DNA from: Tuctoria greenei
Lineage: Eukaryota > Streptophyta > Magnoliopsida > Poales > Poaceae
Length of the DNA stretch: 64,000 nucleotides
Assembly: GCA_036927565.1 (NCBI GenBank)
Contig: JAYESD010000010.1
Location: forward strand, 43,393,298 to 43,457,297
Reading direction: 5' to 3'
Part shown: piece after piece, positions 1-10,784 of the stretch
Position numbering within the stretch: the stretch's first letter is position 1
Layout of the letters: each line of letters begins with the position of its first letter
Translations under genes and position numbers: made by a program
Notes under the pieces: model-generated
Seen by the model: the letters and a program-made list of their open reading frames with translations, nothing else
What the model was told of the DNA's origin: nothing
The model's database searches: none

Positions 1-1017
1 CTGTCATCATAAGAGAAGCTTTCAGATGAGGAAACACTCAAACTCATAGCCATGTTAGAAAAGCATAGGACTATTTTTGGCTACTCACTCCAAGACCTCA
101 AGAGCATCAGCCCTGCTCTTTGCACCCATCACATTCCTATTGACTCCAAGACCCATGTAGCCTTGAAATTTTTGCTCACCAAAAGGACTCTAAACCGAGG
201 CTCATCCGATGCATTCTCCCACCCCAAGAATTTTATTTGGAGATTAAGGATAAAAATGGAGTGGATAATTCTGTTGTGGATCATCTCTCACGTATAGAAG
301 TCACACAACACATGGTTGTACCCATTAATGACTTCCTACGTGATGACATGTTGCTCAAGGTGACCGACTCTCACCCTTGGTACACATATATCGTGAACTT
401 CATGGTCACGAGATATGTGCCGCCAGGGGAAAACAAAAAGAAGCTCATTAATGAGAGTCGTAGACACCTATAGGACGACCCATATCTCTATTGAGTATAT
501 GCCGATGGCCTTCTTAGAAGGTGTGTCCCCACAATCGAAGGCACCAAAATCATTGAAAAATGCCACACTGGCCCCTATGGAGGCCATTACGGTGTTTACC
601 GTACTCATGCAAAGTTGATTTTATTGGACTTCCATGTATGAAGATACCAAGAAATTCATTTGCCGATGTTGAAAATGCCAAAAGCATAGAGGAATCACTG
701 CTCGTAATGCCATGCCCCTCACATATAATCTCCAAGTTGAATTATTCGGTGTGTGGGGTATTGACTTCATGGGACCTCTTTCGAAGTCCTATGATTGCGA
801 GTATATTCTGTTGGCCATCAATTATGTGTCAAAATGGGTAAAGGCATTGCCTTGCAAAAATGCTGACTCCAAGCAAGCTAGGAAAATGGTCCGTGAGATC
901 ATTTCCCACGCTTTGGTACTCCCCGAATGGTCATATGTGCTGGAGGGTCTCATTTCATGGATAAGACCTTCTGAAGCTTTCTAAGGGAGCTTGGAGTCCA
1001 ACATAACATTGCTACTT
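1..1017 (+). pseudogene. Athila/Tat-type Ty3/gypsy pol remnant
   Basis: This is a degenerate pol fragment that enters from the left window edge. A stretch near 52-160 reads like the start of the RT region (residues LQDLKSISPALCTHHIPID). It jumps at about 165 to the end of the RNase H region, where EIKDKNGVDNSVVDHLSRI is read near 235-300. Further on, an integrase core is visible at 745-890 (GIDFMGPLSKSYDCEYILL, then NYVSKWVKALPCKNADS). The wording matches plant Athila/Tat integrases from family knowledge. Stops and frameshifts occur throughout, and the RT catalytic core plus most of RNase H is missing. The copy ends where a minus-strand Sirevirus LTR begins at 1018. It is non-functional; assignment to Athila rather than Tat is uncertain. 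Confidence 0.75.
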
Positions 1018-1491
1018 TGAAAGGTGGCCTAGAGGAGGGTGAATAGGCAATTAAAATAATTATGCAGTAAATTAAACTGTCCCGATTTTAGGTTTTGGAT
1101 AAGTACGATCTGGGTCCGGACTTGTCCGATAGTGCTCCGACAAGTCACACAGAAGTCAGTTAGAGCTTCTGCGCAGGACTTGATCGAAGGAGGCGTTTCA
1201 CAATTTTTATGAAACAAAATGCACCCTAGCAATTCTAGAAGTGGTATGGAGTATGAAGCAAGATCTAAAATGTGCTAGAACATATAGATGAAGGTAAAGC
1301 CCTAGATAATTACAAAAAGAGTAAAAATGGTGCAGAAATCAAAAGAGAAACAATGAACACGAGATTTTTTACCGAGGTTCGATTTAACAAAGAAACCTAC
1401 ATCCCAGTTGAGGAGTCCACAAAGGACCAGGCTTTCACTAACCCTTCCCTCACCAAGAGACCACAAAGGTCGTGCCATGGTTTTTTCCACT
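1018..1491 (-). mobile_element. Sirevirus LTR fragment (U5 side)
   Basis: Read on the minus strand, this segment is the last 474 bases of a Sirevirus-type LTR. On the plus strand it opens with TGAAAGGTGGCCTAGAGG, the reverse complement of the terminus seen at 46281-46296. It also carries the leader motif 'ggactcctcaac...gtaggt' in reverse near 1395-1425 and GGACTTGTCC-type palindromes near 1118-1150. It is cut at 1492 by the next LTR insertion and its other half is not in the window. Confidence 0.75.
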
Positions 1492-2902
1492 TGTAAGGAT
1501 CGAATGCCCAAGAGGTGGGGGTGAATTGGGCTTCTTTTCAAAAATTAAGCCAATAAAGCCCAATTCCCAAAGCAAATGCCCTATGCATTCATGTGAATAG
1601 TAACTTTGCGATATACAAAATGCATAAGTGTAAGGGAGAGGAAGAGAATGCAAACTCCCGAGGAGACCCGAAGATTTATCCCGTGGTTCGGCAAGATTGT
1701 CAAGATCTTCCTACATCCACGTTGTGGCACCCACCAAAGGGTATAGCCACACCCAAGTCACCGAGACTAGGGATCTTCACTATTCTTCTCCGTTTGCCAA
1801 CATTGGCAAGGTGGAGCTCAAGCCTTGTACAACTTGAATCCTCCGGGCTTCCACAATCGTCTTGGCAAGCTCCGGAAGTCTCTCTCAATTACAAACACCA
1901 AGGGACACTCCCTTACAGCTCTCACTACACTAGAGATTCCAATCACCAAGAATGGAGACACACAAGCACTATCTCTAGGTAGTTCTAGCCTATCTCTTGG
2001 TGTACAAGTGGTGAAAATGATCTAGAAGTGGTAGCTCAACGTCTTTAATGCTTGAGAATGTGTAGAGTATGTCTGGTGATCAAGACTTGTCGAATAGACT
2101 GGTTGAAGGGGTATAAATAGCCAGCCTCCACGAAATAGCCGTTGGAAAAGTAAGCTGACATCACTGTTCTGCGAACACCGGATGATCCGATGCTCTCCCT
2201 TCAGTTATCATCGGTCAAGTTCACTTTAGATGATGTCACTATGTCAGATATGACCGTTGTTAGACCGATGTTACACTTGTCTTCTCATCGGATGATTCGG
2301 TGGCACTTCCTCCAGAATTGGTTCAGACTTGATGCTTACTGGAGTGATTGTCTGATGTGTATATTACTATACATCGAATGATCCGGTGCTACACTTGGTC
2401 CAAGGATATTGCTTACTGTACTGTTGGACCGATGCAACATTGCCCTTAACATCGGATGATCCGGTGAGTACTTTGTTCTGAGGTCTTCTTCTTCTGCTGA
2501 ATCAACTCGACCGATGTGTTGTTTTTTGGAAACATCAGTTGATCCGGTGAGTTGATTTTGTTTGCTTTGAGTTGTTCTAAGTGATTCTTTTGTATTTTGC
2601 TCGATTGACCTCTTAGACATTTGTTGGAAAAATACTTCTGATGATTTTCAAGCATTGATTGTTGTCAATTATGGTTGAATGACTTTGACATATGAGCTTT
2701 TACTTCTAACCTTCATAACATTGATTGATCTCATAAAATGATTGTTTAGGGGTCTCCAATGATCAGTAGTTGATGTTCATATTCATATAGATTTCATTTG
2801 ATTGAGTGATATAGGAGACCTTGCATCCACAAATTCATTAGTAAAATCCAATGTTGTCATTAATCACCGAAACCATACCTCATGGGGGCCTAGATGCTTT
2901 CA
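1492..2902 (-). repeat. Sire-C 3' LTR
   Basis: The plus-strand ends are TGTAAGGATC and GATGCTTTCA, that is TGAAAGCATC...GATCCTTACA on the element strand. It is 1411 bp long, similar to the other Sirevirus LTRs here. Its U3 side carries at least four copies of an imperfect palindrome CATCGGATGATCCGGTG (for example 2289-2303, 2376-2393 and 2450-2468) instead of the GGACWWGTCC motif of its neighbours. Confidence 0.8.
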
Positions 2903-2918
2903 ATCTCCCCCTTTTTGG
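2903..2918 (-). other. Sire-C polypurine tract
   Basis: On the element strand this reads CCAAAAAGGGGGAGAT directly before the LTR start, matching the tract before the 3' LTRs of Sire-1 and Sire-2. It primes plus-strand DNA synthesis. Confidence 0.85.
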
Positions 2919-3260
2919 TGATTGATGACAACACAACAAGTGAAGCAAAATAATAATGAATTTGATAGTACGATATGCAAGAAGATATGCAATGAGTACA
3001 TGATATGGTACGTTAAACTTGAAGACTTAAAAGATATTAATAACACGAAAGCTCAATCGATCAATAACTCAAGAGAATAAGTAGCACATGAATACTCAAT
3101 GAATAGCAAAGGAGTAGCAAAAACACCAAATTATAAAAGATATAGATAAAGACTCCCCCTACAGCTAGGACTCCCCCTGAGACTAAGCAACCCTCCCACT
3201 GACTCTCCTCTAACTCTTCTCCCCCTTTGGCATCTAGACACCAAAAAGGAATTCGAGTGC
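2919..3260 (-). other. Sire-C 3' untranslated region with second PPT-like tract
   Basis: No coding capacity is visible in this AT-rich stretch. At 3217-3249 the element strand reads 'ggtgtctagatgccaaag' followed by GGGGGAGAA. This is a PPT-like tract about 310 bp upstream of the true PPT, and it is shared with Sire-1 (54241-54272) and Sire-2 (59907-59938). Confidence 0.7.
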
Positions 3261-4240
3261 CTAAGAACCCTGAGTGCTCGGAGCGATGACGAACTGGTCG
3301 CCGTCGGGGGTGCTGTCGTCGGAGCTACTGCCTGCTGCTGCGGCTGAGGCTGAAGTAGAAGTGGAGGGAGTTGTAGGAGCCGTAGGAGCCGCTGTCGGTG
3401 CCTGCTGAGTCGGAGCTGCTGGCAATGGGGCACTGACAACGGATGCCAGCGTCTGCTGGATCAATGTCGTAGCCGGCAACGGAGAGTGGATCGGTGCACT
3501 TGGAGCAAGCAGTGGAGACATGCTGATCATCGGGATCGGCGTGGTCGGCACTAGAGCTGCAGCTGGAGCAAGGACAAGCGGGGGTGGAGCAAAGGTTGGC
3601 AGCTGCGATGGTAGGGCAACCCGATCTGGGTGTAGAGGTTGGTGATCAGCCCCAGGATGACCATCATCGCCTGCTGCATCTGCTGCTGCTAGTCGAGGGA
3701 GCGCTGGTGCATCTGGTCTATCAGCCCAATCAGCCTGTCTGTGTCCTCTTGCCTCTCATGGATGATTTGGTGCTGCATCTCCTGCTGCTGCTGCTGGAGC
3801 TCCAAAAGACGTGCTGCCTGCTCAACTCGGGCCTGCTCAGCTGCAAGCTGGTCCAAGCGCTGCTGCTCAACCATCTGCTGGAGGAGGGAGGTGAGCTCGG
3901 ACGGCTGAGAGACCTGTGCCTCTGAGACGGGAGGTGGAGTCGGAGGGGGCACGGTCGAGCCTCCAGCCTCTGCGTCGTGCTGCCTGGGTGAGGGAGGAGG
4001 TGGGAAGTACTCCTCAACATTGTCATCTGTGTCACTCTCGGACCAAATGTGCTGAAGGTCCTCACCCTGAGCATCTGCCTATGCAAGCCTCTCGTCTTCC
4101 TTCTCCAGATCTGACCAATCCTCCTCGGATAGCTGAGCACGGACCTGATGCTCGACTAGACGGCCAAGGCGGCGGTCTCCAGGAGCCAGAGCACGGTAGT
4201 GGCTGAACCGTGTGACACTCTCGTCAGTGAGTTCTGTCCT
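3261..4240 (-). pseudogene. Sire-C third-ORF-like, Gln-rich region
   Basis: One minus-strand frame runs from about 4240 down to 3550 with in-frame TAG stops near 4079 and 3687; a second frame covers 3551-3261. The predicted protein has an acidic stretch (WSDLEKEDERLA, then SESDTDDNVEEYF), a proline-rich linker (PPPTPPPVSEAQ), then a long Gln/Glu/Ala segment (VEQQRLDQLAAEQARVEQAA and LLELQQQQQEMQHQI) that looks like a coiled coil. The last part is Ala/Pro/Ser/Thr-rich low-complexity sequence. It lies where Sire-1 and Sire-2 carry their third ORF, just upstream of the shared PPT-like tract, so I read it as the remains of a different third ORF. I could not align it with the other two. At least the stop near 3687 falls within a run of CAG codons, fitting CAG-to-TAG decay. 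Confidence 0.55.
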
Positions 4241-4493
4241 TTTAGATCGAGTTGTTACCCTCTTGGAGATATCTCCATGCATGTTGTCAACAGGATGATC
4301 TCGTTGAACACTTTGATGAACTCGTGGATGTGGTACTAGAGGTCTTCAATCAACTTCCACTTCATCTTGTCCTTCGTCTCCCCCTTGATCATTGCCACCA
4401 CCTTGATTCTCTTCTACTTGCACTTGATGGTCTTGATGTTGGGATGGTTGTTCTTGTTCTTGAGTTGGAGGCTCTGATTCTGAAGGGGATGGA
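4241..4493 (-). pseudogene. Sire-C pol hinge fragment
   Basis: The minus strand carries the variable linker between integrase and reverse transcriptase. It ends with GDISKRVTTRSK near 4235-4275, which matches GDISKGVTTRSR in Sire-1 pol (about 50240-50270). The RT and RNase H domains that should follow are absent; the next residues belong to the third-ORF-like region. An internal deletion or recombination therefore joined the hinge to the 3' region. Confidence 0.7.
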
Positions 4494-7366
4494 TGTAACA
4501 CCCTCATTTTCATCCATCATGCATTGCATACATTCTAATACATGTTTAACATTAAACAACTTAAAAAATCGGTTTAAAATAAATTTAGAGTAAAACCGCA
4601 CTTAAGAATTCTGTGAAGTGCGGACTAGTTCGATTTTGGTGCAGACTAGTCCGATTTCTCTCTGACCTCCATCGGACTAGTCTATTTTTGCTGTGAACTA
4701 GTCCATTTTTGCATCTGGACAATTTTAGACTTGTCCGGTCCATTGCGAACTCGTCCGGTATTCCAATTCATTGGAAATTTTGTTAAGTCCCTGAGCTTGT
4801 CTGGACTTGTCCGGTTTCCAGCAAACTTGTCCGTTTTCTCTCTGACTAAAATCGGACTTGTCGGGTTTTGGCCAGACTTGTCTATTTTTCCTCTGATCAA
4901 GTTCAGACTCGTCTGATTTAGTCCGGACTTGTCTGATATCTCTCTGACCAACTTCGGACTAGTCCCGCCCTTTTTGGACTTGTCCGGTAAATCATGATTC
5001 TGAGTTGATCTTTTGTTTCACGACTTGTTTTTGGGTTTTACCTTAAGTGGGCCTAAGGACGTTGTGTCTAACTCTTTTCGGAGCCCATGTGGGATCCCAA
5101 ACGGGCATCTACCCATCTTAAACTCGAATTCATTGAAACCCTAGCCTCCACCCATATATAAACAACTCCACCCCTTGACCTAACATCCTTTTTCCTCAAT
5201 TGAAAGATCACCAAACCCTAGTTCGTGGTTAGCCGCCGCCAAGGAGGGAGAAGGAGATCTCAAGCAAGAAGAAGAAGAGGAGGAAACGAAAGAGGATCAA
5301 GATCTCCATCAAGTTTCGTCCTACATCACCAATTTACCACCAAGTCTTTTATAAACCCTAGATCATCAAGATCCAAGTGTTGCCTCCAACACTCTTGGTT
5401 CATTGGAGTCCTAAACACCTGGTATACCTTCTATTCTCTTTTTTTTTCACGTGAATTCAACCCTGTTTCTCCAAATCACATCGATCTAGAAAACCCTAGT
5501 CCGCTGTTCTTGCGACGGGCGGACTAGTCCAGCCTCCTGCGGACTTGTCCGATTTATCGATCTATTTCCTGTTGTATTAAATATAAATAATTTTGAATCA
5601 ATTCAAACCTATTCAAACTTGCTAAAATCTATTAGAACTAGTTATTAAACAATATTAAAAACTCACTAACTAGTTTTGCTTTGCATTTGCATTAATCATG
5701 CATATCATGACATATTGAGTAATATATGTGCACTTATTGATTGTGTTTCTTGTCTTGTATGTTTGCTGCGTGGTTTAGATGGATTTGCGCTAGAGAGTGC
5801 CACGAAGTATATCCATCACCAAGAGTTTGAAGTCTTTGATCCTAACCAAGCTCAAGAGCAAGGCAAGTGTCCTTGAACATATTGATCCTGTTTCTAAAAT
5901 AAATGCTTTGTTTTCAAAATTGCATGCTTGTGTCAATTTGATGGGAATCCCTTTGATAGGAGTTTACTAGCTTTGTTTAACCACCCTTGTCGCGCGGAAT
6001 TCATGGTAGATAGTCGGGAAGGGCTGTTTACCTTTTTGTTTCGCTTAGTTAATTGGGATGGAAAAACAACCATACTATTCAATTATGCATTTATGAGATT
6101 GTGGTTAATATGAACTGGTCAATATGATATGGTAATGGGTGATCTAAGCAAGCTTGGTATGTGGATGGGTTGGATGTCATGGTGGTTTCGCTTGCTTTAG
6201 ATCTAAGGACCGGTTCATGGAGCGACCATCCAGGATTTACAGTGCCACCACGAGGTCAAGTATGGGTGCAGCGTAGCTGACTAGTTAGGGTATTGCTAGT
6301 ATTGCGTCGACCATTTGGCGCACCCGGGAAGGGGAGTCGGATTGGGTTTGGATATGGTTAGCAGGGCTCCCTGGGATCTAAATGGCACAAGCGGAGGCCC
6401 TTGGTTGAAGATGTGCTTAGTTGGAGACATCACCACCTGTGAAACCTCAGTGGGTCCATACGTGCTAGTAGTCCCTTTGTAAAGGCTATTTTGTGATCTC
6501 TTGGCCATACACCTATGTTAGTGTTCTGGTGTAATGGAGATTTTCTTTAGTCGCCGACGGGTGATGAAGTCACAAACACTCGGGTAAAGTTGTACAACAT
6601 CTGTAGAATGTGTCTAAAAACTATCATGATAGTCGTTCTTCCGCTCATGAGCAACCTGGACCCTCACATGATTAGGGGAAATTTGGGATTTGGGATGGTT
6701 TGGAATTGGTTATGGGTGATAATATGGTTATGGCTGGTTATGGATTAAATTCTAGTATTGGATATGATTGACGGTAATGGTGAAATCTGATATAATGGTG
6801 ATGTATATGGAATATAAACTTGTACTATGTTAATCATTATGGTTTATGATGGGTTTACTTCACATACATGAAATATATTGCTTTTCAAATGTTTTAATGT
6901 ACTTTTCAGCACTTAGCCTTTCTTATATGCGTCATTTGAATCAACTACATGTCATTCTTTCCACACTTGTTGAGTATGACATGTACTCACTCTTGCAATT
7001 CCCCCACCAACAGTTTCAGGCCAGGATTGGGAGTATAACGATGATAATGTGGAGTTCTAGGCCGTGCTCTGCCGTTAGCTTTGCCTGTGGTGTTGATTGG
7101 AGCTGTGCTACCCTATTTGCTTATGCTGCTTAGCTGCTTAGTTTGCTCAGTTTAGTTTATTTTCGTTGCATTAGTTCAAACTTGTCATTAATATCATTAG
7201 AGCTTGTATTCTAGGATAATATGAATTGTGTAATAAAAGTGCTTAATTATTCCCGTTTTGTGGTAATTTTCTGTATATCCTTTTGTGATGCACTCGTGTA
7301 TGTCTGTTGAACATCTTAGGCACACATATGCGTTCACTTGGTTCATTTTTAGAACCTGGTGTCACA
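4494..7366 (+). repeat. Tek-B 5' LTR
   Basis: It is 2873 bp, starting TGTAACACCCTC and ending GGTGTCACA. It carries a GGACWWGTCC-type array at about 4620-4990, a TATA box at 5155-5163, and a second small cluster at about 5505-5560. A splice-donor-like CACCTG|GTATACC lies at about 5420. A run of variants of 'ggttatgg' lies near 6700-6745, the counterpart of the CCATAA microsatellite in Tek-A. Confidence 0.93.
5155..5163 (+). promoter_or_regulatory. Tek-B 5' LTR TATA box
   Basis: TATATAAAC lies just downstream of the palindrome array and upstream of a purine-rich leader (AAGGAGGGAGAAGGAG). The 3' LTR copy is at 23358-23365 (TATATAAA), and the Tek-A copies are at 10115-10122 and 17802-17809 on the minus strand. 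Confidence 0.7.
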
Positions 7367-7369
7367 AAT

Positions 7370-7381
7370 TGGTATCAGAGT
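7370..7381 (+). other. Tek-B primer-binding site (initiator Met tRNA)
   Basis: TGGTATCAGAGT starts 3 bases after the LTR. It matches the complement of the plant initiator methionine tRNA 3' end in 11 of 12 positions. Tek-A has the same site in reverse at about 15575-15590. Confidence 0.85.
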
Positions 7382-7635
7382 CACAGGTTGACCGTAGGAC
7401 GCAACCTAGATAGAATGGACACTTTAGAGCACATTGGAACAGTCAGGAATCGATGTGTTTTTAGTTGGTGTGCTGTTTGCTTTGTATTGCTGCTTGTGTG
7501 CTTAATACATGATCTTGGGATGCTTTAGCATTACCATAACCACATAGGCCAGTATAGGTAGTTGCTTAGTTTCATATCACTTGATGCATATAGTTGGGGA
7601 CGTTTTCTAAATTCTCATCTCTTGCTTTTCTTCAG

Positions 7636-7916
7636 ATGGTGAGGACTGACAACTAGAGAGATGACAATGACGAGGAGGAGAACAATGGAGCACCTTAGAA
7701 CAACAATAGACAAGGACCTGCCTAGGGAGCTATCGACCTTTAGCAGCTATTAGCTATGCAAAACCAGCTCATGCAGACCATGATACAGACTATGGGACAG
7801 CTGCAGGCTGGTAACATCAACAACAGGCCCACATGCCTCCACCGCCACCCCCACTGCCTCATAACTGATTGGGAGAATTCATGGGGATTAGGCTATTGAC
7901 TTTTGCTCAAGATGCT
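7636..7916 (+). pseudogene. Tek-B gag, N-terminal part
   Basis: The gag start ATGGTGAGGACT at 7636 matches the Tek-A gag start, but the seventh codon is TAG. The reading continues in the same order of motifs as Tek-A: an Asn/Gln-rich stretch, the 'MQTMIQTMGQLQAGN' repeat near 7770-7815 and a short proline run. It breaks at 7917 where Tek-A inserted; the 5 bases ATGCT at 7912-7916 are the target duplication. The gag resumes at 18454. Confidence 0.85.
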
Positions 7917-10761
7917 TGTGACGCCCGGTTCCGAAAATGAACCAAGCTAATGCATATGTGTGCCCAGGATGTTCATCACACATACACGAGTGATTCACAA
8001 ATGATAAACAGATAATTACCACATCTCAAATTATTAAATGAGTGCTTTTCTTACATAATTCATTATATCCTTGAATACAAGCTCTAATGAATATTAATGA
8101 CAAGTTCAACTAATGCAGCGGAAATAAACTAATTAAGCAAACTAAGCAGCATAAGCGACAGGGTATGTATGCGCAGCTCCAATCAACACCACAGGCAAAG
8201 CTGACGGTAGACACGGCCTAGAACTCCGCATTATCGCCATTAAAATCCCGATCCTGACCTGCAACTGTTGGGGGGGATTGCAAGAGTGAGTACATGTCGT
8301 ACTCAGCAAGTGTGGAAAGTATGACATGTAGCTGATTCAAACGACGACAATAATAATGGCAAAGTGCTGAAAAGCACAGTAAAACATTTGAAAAGCAATA
8401 TATCATATTATGTGAAGTAAACCCATCATAAACCATGTAACCATAATAATACTAGTCCATAAATCACCATTACCAATAACCATAATCAATGTCATAAACC
8501 ATAATTCCATCCATAACCATAACCATAATATCAACCATAACCATTACCAAACCATAACCATAACCATATCCCAATTTCCCTCTAATCATGGAAGTTGTCC
8601 AGGTGCTCATAACCGGGAGCACGGCTATCATGATAGTTTTAGTTAACTCTGCAGAGTTTGTACCTCTTTACCCACGTGTTCGTGATTTCATCACCCTTCG
8701 GTGACCAAGAACCTCCCTTATGCCCATGACCCGTCGGTCACATTACACACTTCCGTTGGTGTGTGGCCAAGAGATCACAAAATAGCCTTTACAAAGGGAT
8801 TACTAGCCTATTTAGACCCCACTGAGGTTTCACCGGTGGCGATGCCTCCAACTGAGCACATCTTCAACCAAGGGCCCCCTCTTGAGCCATTCGAATCCCA
8901 GGGTAGTCCCACCAATCATCCACAAACCCAATCCGACTACCCCTTCCCCGAGCATCCACAATGGTCCAAACAACACTAGCAAAGCCCTAATTAATCAGCT
9001 ACGCCGCACCCATACTTGGCCTCGTGGTGGCACTGTAGTCCTGGCTTATTCTCGCATGAACCGGTCCTTAGATCTAAAGCAAGCAAACCACCATAACATC
9101 CAACCCATCCACATATCAGGCTTGCTTAGATCATCCATTACCATACCATGTTTAACCAGTTCATGTTAACCATAATCTCATCCATGCATAATTAAATTGA
9201 GTGATATAGTTGTTTCCCATCCCAGTTGATTAAGCAAAGCAAAAAGGTAAAAACCCTTCCCGACTCTCTACCATAAATTCCAGGTGACAAGGGTGGTTTA
9301 GCAAATCAGTAAACTTCCTACCATAGGATTTCCCATCAATTTGACACAAGCATGCAGTTTTGTAAACAAAACATTTATTTTAAAAACAGGATCAATATGC
9401 TTCAAGGACACTTGCCTTGCTCTTGCTGTTAATTAGGGTCAAAGCCTTCAAACTCTTGATGTTGTAGATCCTCCGTGGCACTCTCTAGCGCAAATCCGTC
9501 TAATCCACACAATAAACATACAAGACAAGAAACACAATCAAAGAGTGTACAAATATTACTCAATATGACATGACATGCATGATTGATGCAATGCAAGGTA
9601 GAACTTGTCACTAGATTGCTTTTAATGATCACTAACTAGCTCTAATATATTTTAACAAGTTTATACAGGTTTGGGGTCGATTAGATCAAATTTTAGAATT
9701 AATTCAACACAATTTAACCAGAAAGATCGGACTAGTCCGCTAGGGACCGGAGACGTCCGCACTTGACGAGATCAGCAGATTAGGGTTTTCTTGATCGACG
9801 TGAATTTGGAGATTAGGGGTTGAATTCACATAAGGAAAAGAGAATAGAAGATATACCAGGTGTTTAGAACTCCAATGAACCAAGAAACTTGGAGGTAACA
9901 CTTGGATCTTGATGATCTAGGGTTGGTGATGAACTTGGAGATGAATTGGTGGTGAAGAACGAAACTTGGTGGAGATCTTGACCCTCCTTCGTTTCCTCCT
10001 CTTCTTCCTCTTGCTTGGGATCTTCTCCTCCCTCCTTGATGGTGGCTCCCCACGAACTAGGGTTTGGGTGTGTGGAAAAGTGGCAAATAGATGTCAAACC
10101 AAGGGGTTGGGCTGTTTATATAGAGGTGGAGGCTAGGGTTAGATGGATCTCGAGTTTTGGGATGAGTAGAGGCCGGTTTAGAGTCCCACATGGGCTCTAA
10201 AAGAGTTAAGCACGACGTCCCTAGGCCCACTTAACGTGAAACCCAAGAAACAAGTTGTGAAACAAAAGATCAACTTGGAGTCGCGAAATATCAGACAAGT
10301 TCGGACAGGACTGGACTAGTCCGAAGTCGTCTAGAGAGAAAATCGTACAAGTCTGACCAAAAATCGGACAAGTCCGAATTTGAACAGAGAGGAAAAACGG
10401 ACAAGTCCGCTAGAACACCGGACTAGTCCGGAAAAGTCCAAGAACTTGGCAAATTTTCAAGGATTCAGGTAATATCGGACTAGTCCGCACAAAATCGGAC
10501 AAGTCCGAAAGTTTCCAGAGCCAAAATTGGACTAGTCCGCAGCAAAAACGGACAAGTCCGTTTTTAGTCAGAGAGAAATCGGACTGGTCCTCAATAAAAT
10601 CGGACTAGTCCGCACTTTCCTGCGTTTTAAGTGCGGTTTTGCTCCAAATCAATTTTAAATGCTCCGAATCAATTTTAAACTCGTTCCTCTTGTTGTGGGC
10701 TAATGTTAAACATGTATATGAGTGCATGTAGGGCATGATGCATGAAAATGAGGGTGTTACA
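7917..10761 (-). repeat. Tek-A 3' LTR
   Basis: It is 2845 bp, running from TGTGACGCC to GGTGTTACA on the plus strand. The palindrome array is at about 10290-10620 (upstream of the TATA on the element strand), the TATA at 10115-10122, and a downstream cluster at about 9725-9770. A (CCATAA)n microsatellite at about 8500-8570 has two fewer units than the 5' LTR copy. Confidence 0.95.
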
Positions 10762-10784
10762 AACCTACCCCCCTTAAAATGAAT

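Larger units (their letters stand above)
1492..4493 (-). mobile_element. Sire-C: Sirevirus, minus strand, 3' part
   Basis: This is the 3' LTR (1492-2902), PPT and rearranged interior of a minus-strand Ty1/copia Sirevirus. Its interior is interrupted at 4494 by chromovirus Tek-B and continues at 25562-25767 with pol sequence. TSD-flanked Tek-B (ATGGA at 4489-4493 and 25562-25566) proves the two parts were contiguous. The element is truncated at 25768 by another gypsy remnant, so its gag and 5' LTR are absent. Confidence 0.8.

Noticed and set aside
3131..3439. Leu/Gln/Arg-rich 102-codon frame on the minus strand
   Set aside because: It is an alternative frame of the Ala/Pro-rich Sire-C 3' ORF region, with low-complexity composition and no family resemblance.
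3584..3925. Plus-strand frame rich in leucine (LLLLLEL...)
   Set aside because: Antisense shadow of the CAG-repeat-rich coiled-coil segment of Sire-C; the leucine run is the complement of glutamine codons.
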